From the NCBI RefSeq assembly GCF_003315795.1, contig NZ_QMEY01000010.1, forward strand, positions 209,074 through 273,073: DNA of 64,000 nucleotides, given 5' to 3'. Each line of letters begins with the position of its first letter. Positions within the stretch are counted from its first letter, which is position 1. The position numbers and the translations under genes are program-made. A model generated the notes under the pieces. It was not told where the DNA came from and ran no database searches. It worked only from the letters and a program-made list of their open reading frames with translations. Shown here in pieces: positions 33,578 to 41,161 of the stretch. The DNA is from Spongiactinospora rosea (GTDB lineage: Bacteria; Actinomycetota; Actinomycetes; Streptosporangiales; Streptosporangiaceae).

Positions 33578-34252
33578 TCAGCGGGCGCGTCTGCGGAGGG
33601 CTTCCAGGTCGTGGATGGTGACGCGGCGGCGGCCGGTCTCGATCAGGCCGCGGTCGCGCAGGGAGCGGAGGGCCTTGCTGACCGCCTCGCGGGAGGCGCC
33701 GGTCCAGCCGGCCAGCTCGTCCTGGGAGAGCGGCAGCGCCACCCGGACGCCGTCGGCGGACTGCTCGCCGTACCGCTCGGCCAGTTCGACCAGGCGGGTC
33801 GCGACCCGCCCGGTGGTGTCGAAGGCGCCGTACTCGATCCGCTTGCGGTCCGAGTCGCGCAACCTGCCGATGATCAGCTTCATCAGCAGCACCGCGACCT
33901 GGCCGTTGGCCCGCAGGAACCCGGAGAAGTCGCTGATCACCAGGGCCTCTACCGGCTCCAGTGCGGTCACCGTGCCCGAGCGGGGCCCGCCGTCGATCGC
34001 CGACATGTCGCCGAGCAGCGCCCCCGGCCCCCGTACGGCGAGGACCACCTCGGTGCCGCTCTCGGTGTGCGAGGAGACCTTGACCCGCCCCGAGGTGAGC
34101 ACCACCACCCAGTCGGCGGTGTCGCCCTCGCTCATCACCACCGCGCCGCGCTCCCAGCGGCGGGGCCGGGCGCTCGCCCGCAGCGCCGCGATCTCGTCGC
34201 CGGTCAGCAGATCCAGGAACTCGCCGGGCTCCGTGATCGGCTTGACGCTCAT
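33578..34252 (-). CDS. Crp/Fnr-family regulator
   Basis: 224 aa. N-terminal cyclic-nucleotide-binding domain with the phosphate-binding cassette LLGDMSAIDGGPRSGTVTA, a long dimer helix (FLRANGQVAVLLMKLIIGRL) and a C-terminal HTH (LSQDELAGWTGASREAVSKALRSL split by the turn). No cysteine cluster of the Fnr type is present, so cAMP binding is more likely than an Fe-S sensor. The ATG at 34252 has GGAGG about eight bases upstream. The gene follows the class III cyclase gene by only 37 bases on the same strand, strongly suggesting that the cyclase makes the signal this protein reads. Targets are unknown. Confidence 0.92.
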   Translation of the reverse strand: MSVKPITEPGEFLDLLTGDEIAALRASARPRRWERGAVVMSEGDTADWVVVLTSGRVKVSSHTESGTEVVLAVRGPGALLGDMSAIDGGPRSGTVTALEPVEALVISDFSGFLRANGQVAVLLMKLIIGRLRDSDRKRIEYGAFDTTGRVATRLVELAERYGEQSADGVRVALPLSQDELAGWTGASREAVSKALRSLRDRGLIETGRRRVTIHDLEALRRRAR

Positions 34253-34289
34253 CGGGCTGCCTCCAGGGATGGGGGGGGATCCTCTTCGA

Positions 34290-36377
34290 TTATTTCCCGG
34301 AATCCGGGTCTTCGGCGATGGATCGGAGCACGAAAGCCTCCACCGGCTGCTCCTTGCCCTTGAGCCGCAGCGGGCCGAGCGGGTCGGTAACGGCCGATTC
34401 GCCGAGCAGGTCACGGGTGGTGGAACCGATCACGACCGTACCCGGCTCGGCCAGCGACTGGAGCCGGGCCGCGACGTTCACGCAGTCGCCCATCGCGTTG
34501 AAACCGCGTAACTCCGGGCTGCCGATGTTCCCGACGAGCGCCGGTCCGGTGTTCACCCCCACGCGGAATTTCGGCCATTCGATCGTGTTGCGGTGCCCCG
34601 CGGCCTGTTCGCCGAGTACTTCCGCGGCCACCCGCTCCGCCGCCCGCTGCATCGCGAGCCCCGCGCGGGCCGCCGCGCGGGCGTGGTCGGGCTGCCGGGC
34701 CGGGGCGTTGAACAGCGCCAGCAGGGCGTCGCCGACGAACTGCACGATGGTGCCGCCGTTGCGCAGAATGCAGGGGACGGCGGCGGTGTGGTACCGGTTG
34801 AGCATCTCCACGATCTCGCCGGGGGAGACCCGCTCGGAGAAGGTGGTGAACCCCTTCAGGTCCGCGAACAGCGAGGTCAGCTCCACCAGCGACCCTCCGA
34901 GCGCGGCCTGCTCCGGGTCGGCGAGCAGCGCGGAGGCCACGTCCGGCGACATGTACTGCCGGAAGAGGGTGGACAGCTCGGCGTACAAACGGTCGTTCTC
35001 CAGCGCGATCGACAACTGGTGGGCGAGCAGCGCGGCCAGCGGCTCGTCCTGCGGGGTGACCCCGACCGGCACCCTGATCACGCCCGCCAGCCTGCCCTTG
35101 ACGGTGAGCGGGTAGATGAGCCGGTCCTGACCGTCCCGGATCGGGGTGGCGCGGGCGAAGTCGGCCTCGCGGTAGTCGGCCGAGCCCATCGCGACCGTGC
35201 CGTCGGCGACCAGGCTGATCCGGACGTCCCCGTACGCCTGCCGCACCCGGTCCAGCGAGGCGGTGAGCAGTTCGCGCTCGGCCCGGCCCACCCGCGCGCC
35301 GCGCCCGACGTCCACCAGCGCGGCCAGCCGGTCGGAGATCTCGCGTTCGTTGGCCAGGGCCGCGCCCGCGCGGTCCAGTACGGCGGCCTGCGCCTCGGTC
35401 AGCCCGAACTTCCCGGCCAGCCGGGTCGCCACCGGCACCCTGGACACCGAACCCTGCCGCAGGTGATCGACCAGTTCCTCCAGGGCCTGGGCGTACTGGG
35501 CCTGGAGCCGCCGCACGGTCGCGGCCAGCGCGATCGAGTCGAACAGCCCCGCGCTGGACCCCTCGTGCCGGAACTGCAGGTAACCGCTGTAGGCGACGAA
35601 CACGAAGGCGAGGGTGAGCAGGATGTGCCACTCCCACCAGGAAAGGTGCCAGTTGTTGCGGCTCATCCCGGCGATCATCGCCTCGGCCAGCAGCGTGTAG
35701 GCGGTGATCAGGCTGACCAGCATGGCGGCCGGGCGGCGGCGGTGCAGGCGGAACATCATGATGGCCGCCGCCCCGTACAGGGCCACGGCGAACAGCGAGA
35801 ACACGCCGAGCGTCGCGCCACCGGGCGGCGGCGGGGCGCTGAGCGGGGTCAGGCCGGGGAGCAGGGAGGCGGCGGTCCAGGCGAGCAGGAGTACGGCGAG
35901 ACCGGCGCGGAGCCGGGGGGCGGCGGCGAGCACGGCCTGGGCGGCGCGGCCGTCGAGGGGGAGCGCGGACATGAAGGCGAAGACCGAGGCCACGGTCAGG
36001 CCGACCGGCTGGTCCAGGTCGAAGCCCATGCTGCCGGTCGGCAGGATGATCTTGGGCGTGCTCAGGCCGTGCAGGAAGAAGAAGCCCGCGTTGGTCAGGA
36101 AGACCAGGGAGACCAGCAGGATGCGGGCGTCGGGGCGGCGGATCAGGGCGCGGGTCATGAGCAGGCCCAGCGCCAGGTTGATGCCCGCGACCAGGATGAT
36201 CAGCCAGAAGTGGCTGGTCTCGTGCTGCCAGATGATGTTGATGTGGTCCTGGGCGAGCAGCAGCCACAGGCCCAGCATGGGGATCACCATGTGGATCGCC
36301 CACACGACGCCCCGGACGGGCTGGGTCGCGGGGGGCAGATAGGGGTCGGGCCGGGTGCTGGGGTTGCTGGTCGGCAC
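34290..36377 (-). CDS. Membrane class III adenylate/guanylate cyclase
   Basis: 695 aa. Eight or so hydrophobic segments (~25-290) form a membrane sensor module, followed by a helical/GAF-like linker (~320-490) and a C-terminal class III cyclase domain (~505-680). Metal-binding Asp residues occur in FADLKGFTTFSE and FVGDALLALFN; GNIGSPELRGFNAMGDCVNVAARLQ (in two pieces) carries the substrate Asp and the transition-state Asn/Arg. It should make cAMP (or cGMP) in response to a membrane signal. The GTG at 36377 has GGAGG six bases upstream; the longer frame adds unlikely residues. It heads the unit that continues with Crp and QcrB. Confidence 0.9.
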   Translation of the reverse strand: MPTSNPSTRPDPYLPPATQPVRGVVWAIHMVIPMLGLWLLLAQDHINIIWQHETSHFWLIILVAGINLALGLLMTRALIRRPDARILLVSLVFLTNAGFFFLHGLSTPKIILPTGSMGFDLDQPVGLTVASVFAFMSALPLDGRAAQAVLAAAPRLRAGLAVLLLAWTAASLLPGLTPLSAPPPPGGATLGVFSLFAVALYGAAAIMMFRLHRRRPAAMLVSLITAYTLLAEAMIAGMSRNNWHLSWWEWHILLTLAFVFVAYSGYLQFRHEGSSAGLFDSIALAATVRRLQAQYAQALEELVDHLRQGSVSRVPVATRLAGKFGLTEAQAAVLDRAGAALANEREISDRLAALVDVGRGARVGRAERELLTASLDRVRQAYGDVRISLVADGTVAMGSADYREADFARATPIRDGQDRLIYPLTVKGRLAGVIRVPVGVTPQDEPLAALLAHQLSIALENDRLYAELSTLFRQYMSPDVASALLADPEQAALGGSLVELTSLFADLKGFTTFSERVSPGEIVEMLNRYHTAAVPCILRNGGTIVQFVGDALLALFNAPARQPDHARAAARAGLAMQRAAERVAAEVLGEQAAGHRNTIEWPKFRVGVNTGPALVGNIGSPELRGFNAMGDCVNVAARLQSLAEPGTVVIGSTTRDLLGESAVTDPLGPLRLKGKEQPVEAFVLRSIAEDPDSGK

Positions 36378-36640
36378 TGTCGCCCTCCAGGTCGGCGCGG
36401 TTTCCCCCGGACGGCATTTGATTATCCCGGCGGGCGGCGATGCGGCAAACGCGAAGTATGTGATGGATCTGTGATGTTTGCGCGGGCAACCAATGGAACG
36501 ATACAAGCGTGTACTTCTTGCACATATTCACCAAGGGAAGCGTGGGTCACCGGGGGATTCCGGCTTCTCTTCAGTCTCCGGCGGCACATCTCTGATCCGG
36601 CCGCCGCCGGGACGCGCAAGTCTTGAAAGAGGTATGCCCA

Positions 36641-37519
36641 GTGGCTCTCAAGCTGCCTGGCGGACGGTCTCTCGCTCTCGCCGCGTCCGGGGTTCTCGCC
36701 GGTTCGCTCGTGGCGGGCGGTTTCGTGAACGCGTCCTCGGCCGCGTCCACCGCCGCCGCGTCGAACGTCATCTATGCGTGCGTCAACAAGACCACGCAGG
36801 TCGTACGGATCGTGGGGGCCAGGACCAAGTGCAAGCCGGGCGAGACCCGGATCTCCTGGAACCGGCAGGGGCCGAAGGGCGCGGACGGCGAGGGCGGCCT
36901 GGGCCCGATGGGCGCGACCGGCCCCAAGGGCCCGAAGGGCGACCCGGGCGCGGCCGGCCCCAAGGGCGACCCGGGCGTACGCGGCCCGCGCGGCCTCCAG
37001 GGCCCGGCGGGCGCCAAGGGCGAGCCCGGCAAGGACGGCGTGAACGGCCAGGACGGCAAGAACGGCGTCAATGGCCAGGATGGCAAGAACGGCGTCAATG
37101 GCCAGGACGGTAAGGACGGCGCGCGGGGCCCGCAGGGCGAGCGTGGTGAGCGCGGTCCCCAGGGCCCCAAGGGCGACCCGGGCGAGGGCGGCGGCGGCGT
37201 CCAGATCCAGGTGCGCACGGACACCTTCGACACCACCTCCGGCGGTTCGGCGTCCTGCCGCTCCAACGAGGTGGTGACCGGCGGTGGCTTCTACCTGAGC
37301 ACCAGCAAGCGGGTCACCGTGATCGGCAGCTACCCGTCGGGCAACGGCTGGTCCCTGAAGCTCGCCGTCACCGGCGAGGGCCACGACGACTTCGCCGCGA
37401 ACGCCACCCCGAGCGCCAGCCCCGAGCCCGGGGACAAGAGCAACAAGTCCCACGGCAACGGCGGCGGCAACAACCCCAAGGCCGGCGGCACGGTCTACGC
37501 CCTCTGCGCCAAGAAGTAA
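36641..37519 (+). CDS. Secreted collagen-like protein
   Basis: 292 aa. Signal peptide (~1-35, cleavage near SSA), then a short Cys-containing domain (IYACVNKTTQVVRI, TKCKPGETRISWN), then a Gly-X-Y collagen-like stretch (~77-182), then a C-terminal domain with two cysteines (ASCRSNEVVTGGGFYL, YALCAKK). The GXY part includes three tandem GVNGQDGK units encoded by 27-base repeats. It should form a secreted triple-helical trimer, perhaps a spore or hyphal surface adhesin. GTG at 36641 has AAGAGG about eight bases upstream. It is divergent from the cyclase gene and terminated by a 12-bp hairpin. Confidence 0.88.
   Translation: MALKLPGGRSLALAASGVLAGSLVAGGFVNASSAASTAAASNVIYACVNKTTQVVRIVGARTKCKPGETRISWNRQGPKGADGEGGLGPMGATGPKGPKGDPGAAGPKGDPGVRGPRGLQGPAGAKGEPGKDGVNGQDGKNGVNGQDGKNGVNGQDGKDGARGPQGERGERGPQGPKGDPGEGGGGVQIQVRTDTFDTTSGGSASCRSNEVVTGGGFYLSTSKRVTVIGSYPSGNGWSLKLAVTGEGHDDFAANATPSASPEPGDKSNKSHGNGGGNNPKAGGTVYALCAKK
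37037..37117 (+). repeat. Three 27-base tandem repeats in collagen region
   Basis: Copies at 37037-37063, 37064-37090 and 37091-37117 each encode Gly-Val-Asn-Gly-Gln-Asp-Gly-Lys-Asn/Asp. Copies 2 and 3 differ from copy 1 mainly at synonymous third positions, implying duplication within the gene. Confidence 0.9.
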
Positions 37520-37533
37520 CCCCCCAACGACCC

Positions 37534-37562
37534 GGCCGCCGCTTCCCCAAGAAGCGGCGGCC
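37534..37562 (+). terminator. Terminator hairpin after collagen-like gene
   Basis: GGCCGCCGCTTC (37534-37545) pairs perfectly with GAAGCGGCGGCC (37551-37562) over CCCAA, 15 bases past the stop codon. There is no U-tract. Confidence 0.85.
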
Positions 37563-37601
37563 CCCGGGTGCACGAGGCCCCACTCCTAGTGCTTTTCACC
37601 C

Positions 37602-37694
37602 CACAAGCTCGGCGCCCGCGACCGCACCCAGGCGGCGGTCCTCGCCTACGAACTTGGCCTCGTCTTCGCCGGAGCCGACGAAGGCCCTCAATGA
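37602..37694 (+). pseudogene. Relic of a LuxR/NarL-type HTH (3' end only)
   Basis: One frame of this otherwise gene-free stretch reads HKLGARDRTQAAVLAYELGL and continues VFAGADEGPQ to a TGA at 37692-37694. KLGARDRTQA followed by VLAYE-GLV is the characteristic end of the NarL/LuxR DNA-binding domain of response regulators. An in-frame TAG (37587-37589) lies just upstream, and no receiver domain or earlier HTH helices precede it; the collagen-gene terminator lies a few bases before. It is best read as the surviving 3' end of a deleted response-regulator gene. Confidence 0.72.
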
Positions 37695-37797
37695 CCACAG
37701 GGGCCGTTTGCGGGGAGCGGGCACTGCTGCTACCTTGCCGAGTGAAGACACGTTCGTGGCGACAGGAGCCCGAGAAAGAAAGGGGAGGTGAGGTCGA
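37695..37797. other. Gene-free stretch before rsgA leader ORF
   Basis: About 100 bases between the LuxR relic and the leader ORF. It should contain the rsgA promoter. It ends in a purine-rich AAAGGGGAGGTGAGG stretch that is the leader ORF's ribosome binding site. Confidence 0.4.
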
Positions 37798-37866
37798 ATG
37801 ACCGTCGTGAAGATGGCCGCCATCCGCGGCACTCGGTCCATCCTCACGTCCCCGGGCCTTGGCTGA
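37798..37866 (+). CDS. 22-codon leader ORF upstream of rsgA
   Basis: ATG at 37798 to TGA at 37864-37866 encodes MTVVKMAAIRGTRSILTSPG plus LG. It has a very strong SD (AAAGGGGAGGTGAGG) ending about six bases before the ATG, far better than that of the downstream gene. It is in the same frame as rsgA but two stops intervene. Its strength and position suggest a regulatory leader peptide rather than a functional protein. Not confirmed; conservation would decide. Confidence 0.45.
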   Translation: MTVVKMAAIRGTRSILTSPGLG

Positions 37867-37924
37867 CCTTTCTGAGGCGTGCCCCCCGGTGCGGGTGTGG
37901 CATGCATGCCGTATTCGCCAAGGC

Positions 37925-37940
37925 CCCTTTTCGTAAAGGG
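37925..37940 (+). promoter_or_regulatory. Hairpin covering the rsgA SD candidate
   Basis: CCCTTT (37925-37930) pairs with AAAGGG (37935-37940) over TCGT. AAAGGG is the only SD-like sequence for the TTG start of rsgA at 37951, so the hairpin could mask it unless opened, for example by translation of the leader ORF or by a factor. Confidence 0.4.
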
Positions 37941-37950
37941 TTCCATTCCG

Positions 37951-39048
37951 TTGTCTTCCCATCATTCTTCCGGTGATGACCTCTCCGCTGGGGGCCTGTC
38001 CGCGTACGGCTGGGACGCCGGGCTCGAAGAGTCCTTCGCCGCCCACCGCTCCGCGGGGCTCGTCCCCGCCCGGGTGGTCGGCGTCGATCGCGGTACCTGC
38101 GACGTCATCACCGGGACCGGCCCGCTCCGGGCCCGCCTCGCGCTCCCCGGAGCGCCGGACCCGATCTCGTCTCCCTGCACCGGCGACTGGGCCGCACTGT
38201 CCCTGGGCCACGAACCAGAGCTGGTCGCGCTGCTGCCGCGGCGCAGCGCCATCGTCCGGTCGTCGGCGTCCCGCTCCTCGCACGGGCAGGTGCTGGCCGC
38301 CAACGTCGACACGGTGGTCCTGGCCGTCTCGCTCGCCGACGAGCCGAACCCCGGCCGGATCGAGCGGCTGCTCGCGCTGGCCTGGGAGAGCGGCGCGCTG
38401 CCCGTGATCGTGCTGACCAAGACCGACCGGTCGGCCGATCCCGGCCAGGCCATGGACACCGTCGCGGAGCTGGCGCCGGGCGTGGAGATCGTGCCCACCA
38501 GCGCCACCACCGGCGAGGGCATCGACGCGCTCAAGGCGATGCTCACCGGCACGATCGTCCTGCTGGGACCGTCCGGGGCGGGCAAGTCCACGCTGGGCAA
38601 CGCGCTGCTGGGCACCGAGACCCTGGAGACCGGCGCGGTCCGCGCGCAGGACGGCAAGGGCCGTCACACCACGGTCCGCCGCCAGTTGGTCCCGCTCCCG
38701 GGCGGCGGTGTGCTGATCGACACCCCCGGCCTGCGCGGCGTCGGGCTCATGGGCGCCGACGAGGGCCTGCAACAGGTCTTCGCCGACATCGAGGAACTGG
38801 CCTTGGAGTGCCGGTTCGGCGACTGCGGCCACGACTCCGAGCCGGGCTGCGCCGTCCAGGCCGCCATCGTCTCGGGTGACCTCAGCGAACGCCGCCTGGC
38901 CAGCTACCGCAAGCTCCAGCGCGAGAACGCCTGGGCCACCTCACGCAACGACGCGCGGCTGCGCGCCGAGCACGACGACCGCAAGAAGTCGATCACTCGC
39001 TCGCTGCGCGAGACGTACACCTTCCGGGACCGGCAGCGCCGCTCATAG
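37951..39048 (+). CDS. rsgA: Ribosome small-subunit-dependent GTPase A
   Basis: 365 aa from TTG 37951. A circularly permuted GTPase that checks late 30S subunit maturation. After an N-terminal OB-fold (~40-105) the G motifs come in permuted order: TKTD (156-159), SATT, Walker A GPSGAGKST (206-214), then DTPG (257-260). The C-terminal zinc finger has Cys287, Cys292, His294 and Cys300 (CRFGDCGHDSEPGC). Actinobacterial homologues often begin with a short Ser-rich segment before YGWD, supporting the TTG start; an ATG at 37906 is the alternative. A leader ORF and SD-masking hairpin precede it. Confidence 0.93.
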   Translation: MSSHHSSGDDLSAGGLSAYGWDAGLEESFAAHRSAGLVPARVVGVDRGTCDVITGTGPLRARLALPGAPDPISSPCTGDWAALSLGHEPELVALLPRRSAIVRSSASRSSHGQVLAANVDTVVLAVSLADEPNPGRIERLLALAWESGALPVIVLTKTDRSADPGQAMDTVAELAPGVEIVPTSATTGEGIDALKAMLTGTIVLLGPSGAGKSTLGNALLGTETLETGAVRAQDGKGRHTTVRRQLVPLPGGGVLIDTPGLRGVGLMGADEGLQQVFADIEELALECRFGDCGHDSEPGCAVQAAIVSGDLSERRLASYRKLQRENAWATSRNDARLRAEHDDRKKSITRSLRETYTFRDRQRRS

Positions 39049-39097
39049 CCGCCTGCCCGTGTCCCTCCCCACGACCACCATGAAAGGCGACCTCACC

Positions 39098-39607
39098 ATG
39101 TCGTCCACCTGGATCACCCGTACCGAGACCCCGCAGGACATCCCGCTGATCCGCGAAGTCGCGCTCGGCGCCTTCCCCACGCCTTTGGAGGCCGACCTCA
39201 TCGAGGCGCTGCGCGTCGATCCGGCCTGGTCACCCGAGCTGTCCGTGGTCGCCCAGGCCCCGGACGGCACCGTGGCCGGGTACGCGCTGCTCACCCGCTG
39301 CCACGTCGACGACGCGCCGGCCCTGGCGCTGGGCCCGTGCGCCGTGCTGCCGCGGTACCAGCGGCAGGGGGCCGGGTCGGCCGCCATCCGCACCGGGCTC
39401 CAGGCCGCGCGCGACAAGGGCGAGAACCTCGTCCTGGTGCTCGGCCACGCCGAGTACTACCCGCGTTTCGGCTTCACCCGGGCCTCGGCGTACGGGATCC
39501 GGCCCTCCTTCGAGGTGCCGGACGAGGCGATGATGGCCCTCGTCTTCGACAAGACCGTCCCGGTGCCCGCGGGCACCATCGTCTATCCGGCGCCCTTCGG
39601 CGTCTGA
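39098..39607 (+). CDS. GNAT N-acetyltransferase (YhbS-like)
   Basis: 169 aa. Acetyl-CoA-dependent acetyltransferase fold: LSVVAQAPDGTVAGYALL (beta2-4), LGPCAVLPRYQRQGAGSAAI with the CoA-binding Q/RxxGxG/A loop, and LVLGHAEYYPRFGFTRASAYGI typical of the YhbS subgroup. The substrate is unknown. The ATG at 39098 has AAAGG ten bases upstream; another ATG at 39080 has none. It follows rsgA by 49 bases on the same strand and is followed by a strong hairpin, so it may be the last gene of the rsgA transcript. Confidence 0.9.
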   Translation: MSSTWITRTETPQDIPLIREVALGAFPTPLEADLIEALRVDPAWSPELSVVAQAPDGTVAGYALLTRCHVDDAPALALGPCAVLPRYQRQGAGSAAIRTGLQAARDKGENLVLVLGHAEYYPRFGFTRASAYGIRPSFEVPDEAMMALVFDKTVPVPAGTIVYPAPFGV

Positions 39608-39615
39608 CCTCTACC

Positions 39616-39650
39616 GGGCCTGTCCAGGGGATCTTCTCCTGGGCAGGCCC
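39616..39650 (+). terminator. Terminator after GNAT gene
   Basis: GGGCCTGTCCAGG (39616-39628) pairs with CCTGGGCAGGCCC (39638-39650) with one T-G wobble, over a nine-base loop containing TCTTCT. Confidence 0.85.
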
Positions 39651-39692
39651 CACGGCCGGGCCGGCGCTCGGGCGGTGGTTATGCTGCGGCTC

Positions 39693-40316
39693 ATGGACAT
39701 CGTGATCCCGCTCTTCGATCAGTTCGAGCCGCTCGACGCGATCGGGCCGTACGAGATCTTCGGGTACATCTCCGGGGCCACCGTGCGGTTCGTCACCGAC
39801 CGGCCCGGCCCGGTGCAGGACGTACTGGGCTCCCTGCCGGTCCACGTCGCGACCAGGTACTCCGAGGTGGAACGCTGCGATGTGCTGCTGGTCCCGGGCG
39901 GGGGCAGTCACCTGACCATGATGGACGACCCCGAATTCCTCGACTGGGTGCGCCGGATCCACGCCGGTACGCGCTTCACCACCTCGGTCTGCACGGGTGC
40001 GCTGGTGCTCGGCGCGGCCGGGCTGCTGAACGGCCTGACCGCCACCACCCACTGGAACGCCATCGCCGACCTGGAGTCCTACGGCGCCACCTACACCGCT
40101 GAGCGGGTGGTCCGCCAGGACCGGGTGATCACCTCGGCGGGGGTCTCCTCGGGCATCGACATGGCCATCCAGCTGACCGCCCTGCTCACCGACGAGGTGA
40201 CCGCCCAGGCGATCCAGCTCTACACCGAGTACGACCCGCAGCCCCCCTTCGACACCGGCTCGGTGGCCAAGTCCCCGGCCCACGTGGTCGAGAAGGCCCG
40301 CGCTCTGGACGGCTAG
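39693..40316 (+). CDS. DJ-1/PfpI family protein (isonitrile-hydratase-like)
   Basis: 207 aa. Class I glutamine-amidotransferase-like fold: LFDQFEPLDAIGPYEIF, a VLLVPGGG loop and the nucleophile elbow TSVCTGALVLGAAGLL with the conserved Cys (~110), then ATTHWNAIADL and SAGVSSGIDMA. The pattern is closest to the isonitrile hydratase/transcriptional-regulator-like DJ-1 subfamily that lacks an AraC domain. The enzyme activity is uncertain. The ATG at 39693 is used; the frame could start at 39675. It lies after a terminator and converges on the SDR gene with a 10-base gap. Confidence 0.85.
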   Translation: MDIVIPLFDQFEPLDAIGPYEIFGYISGATVRFVTDRPGPVQDVLGSLPVHVATRYSEVERCDVLLVPGGGSHLTMMDDPEFLDWVRRIHAGTRFTTSVCTGALVLGAAGLLNGLTATTHWNAIADLESYGATYTAERVVRQDRVITSAGVSSGIDMAIQLTALLTDEVTAQAIQLYTEYDPQPPFDTGSVAKSPAHVVEKARALDG

Positions 40317-40326
40317 CCCCGGCCCC

Positions 40327-41073
40327 TCACATGCCCAGCATCGCGCCGCCGGTGGCGTCGATGTACTGGCCGGTGACCCAGCGGGCGTCGTCCGAGGCGA
40401 CGAAGGCGATGATGTCCGCGATGTCCTCGGGCGTGCCCAGCCGCTTGAACGTGGAGGCGGCTCGCGCCGCCGCCAGGATCTCCTCGGTCAGCGCGGCGTT
40501 CATGTCGGTCTCGATGACGCCGGGGGCGACCGAGTTGACCGTGATGCCGCGCGGGCCCAGCGCGGCGGCGAGGGTGTGGGTCAGTACGTTCAGCGCGCCC
40601 TTGGTCATCGAGTACGCGATCGTGCCCGGCGTCGCGACCCGCGTCACGCCCGACGAGACGTTGATGATCCGCCCGCCGTCCCGCAGCCGCGACAGGCCCT
40701 CCTTCACGATGAAGAACGGGGCCTTGGCGTTGATCGCGAACAGCCGCTCGAACTCCGCCTCCCCGACCTCCGCGATCTGCTTCTGCAGGGTGATCCCGGC
40801 GTTGTTCACCAGGATGTCCAGGCCGTCGGCGTGCCGGTCGAACTCCGCCCACAGCGTGGCGGCATCGCCGGGTACGCCGAGTTCCGCCCGGATCGCGAAG
40901 GCCGCGCCGCCGTCCGCCTCGATCGCGGCCACCGTCTCCCCGGCGGCGGCCTCGTTGCCGCCGTAGTGGACGGCGACTCGGGCGCCGTCGCGTCCCAGGC
41001 GTTGCGCGATGGCCCGGCCGATGCCCCTGCTCGCCCCTGTGACCAGCGCCGTCTTCCCGCTCAGTGCGCCCAT
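40327..41073 (-). CDS. SDR-family NAD(P)-dependent oxidoreductase
   Basis: 248 aa, classical SDR. The cofactor motif is TGASRGIGRA (12-21), NNAG lies at ~90, the catalytic Ser is in INVSSG and the YxxxK pair in AYSMTKGALN. The protein ends with ITGQ-like VTGQYIDATGGAMLGM. The substrate is unknown. The ATG at 41073 has no strong SD. It is divergent from a TetR gene and a perfect 28-base inverted repeat lies 14-41 bases upstream of its start, so it is very probably the TetR protein's target. These SDR-TetR pairs are common accessory modules in actinomycetes. Confidence 0.93.
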   Translation of the reverse strand: MGALSGKTALVTGASRGIGRAIAQRLGRDGARVAVHYGGNEAAAGETVAAIEADGGAAFAIRAELGVPGDAATLWAEFDRHADGLDILVNNAGITLQKQIAEVGEAEFERLFAINAKAPFFIVKEGLSRLRDGGRIINVSSGVTRVATPGTIAYSMTKGALNVLTHTLAAALGPRGITVNSVAPGVIETDMNAALTEEILAAARAASTFKRLGTPEDIADIIAFVASDDARWVTGQYIDATGGAMLGM

Positions 41074-41086
41074 CTGGTCTCGTGAA

Positions 41087-41114
41087 CCTTTCTGTAGTGG
41101 TTGATACAGAAAGG
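41087..41114. promoter_or_regulatory. TetR operator: perfect 10-base inverted repeat
   Basis: CCTTTCTGTA (41087-41096) and TACAGAAAGG (41105-41114) are perfect inverted arms separated by eight bases, between the divergent SDR and TetR genes. A second, imperfect dyad (TCTAGTGAG with CGCTATAGA, 41130-41147) lies nearer the TetR start. Confidence 0.75.
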
Positions 41115-41161
41115 CACGTTAGCACATTATCTAGTGAGCGCTATAGAATTGCGGCGTGGCG

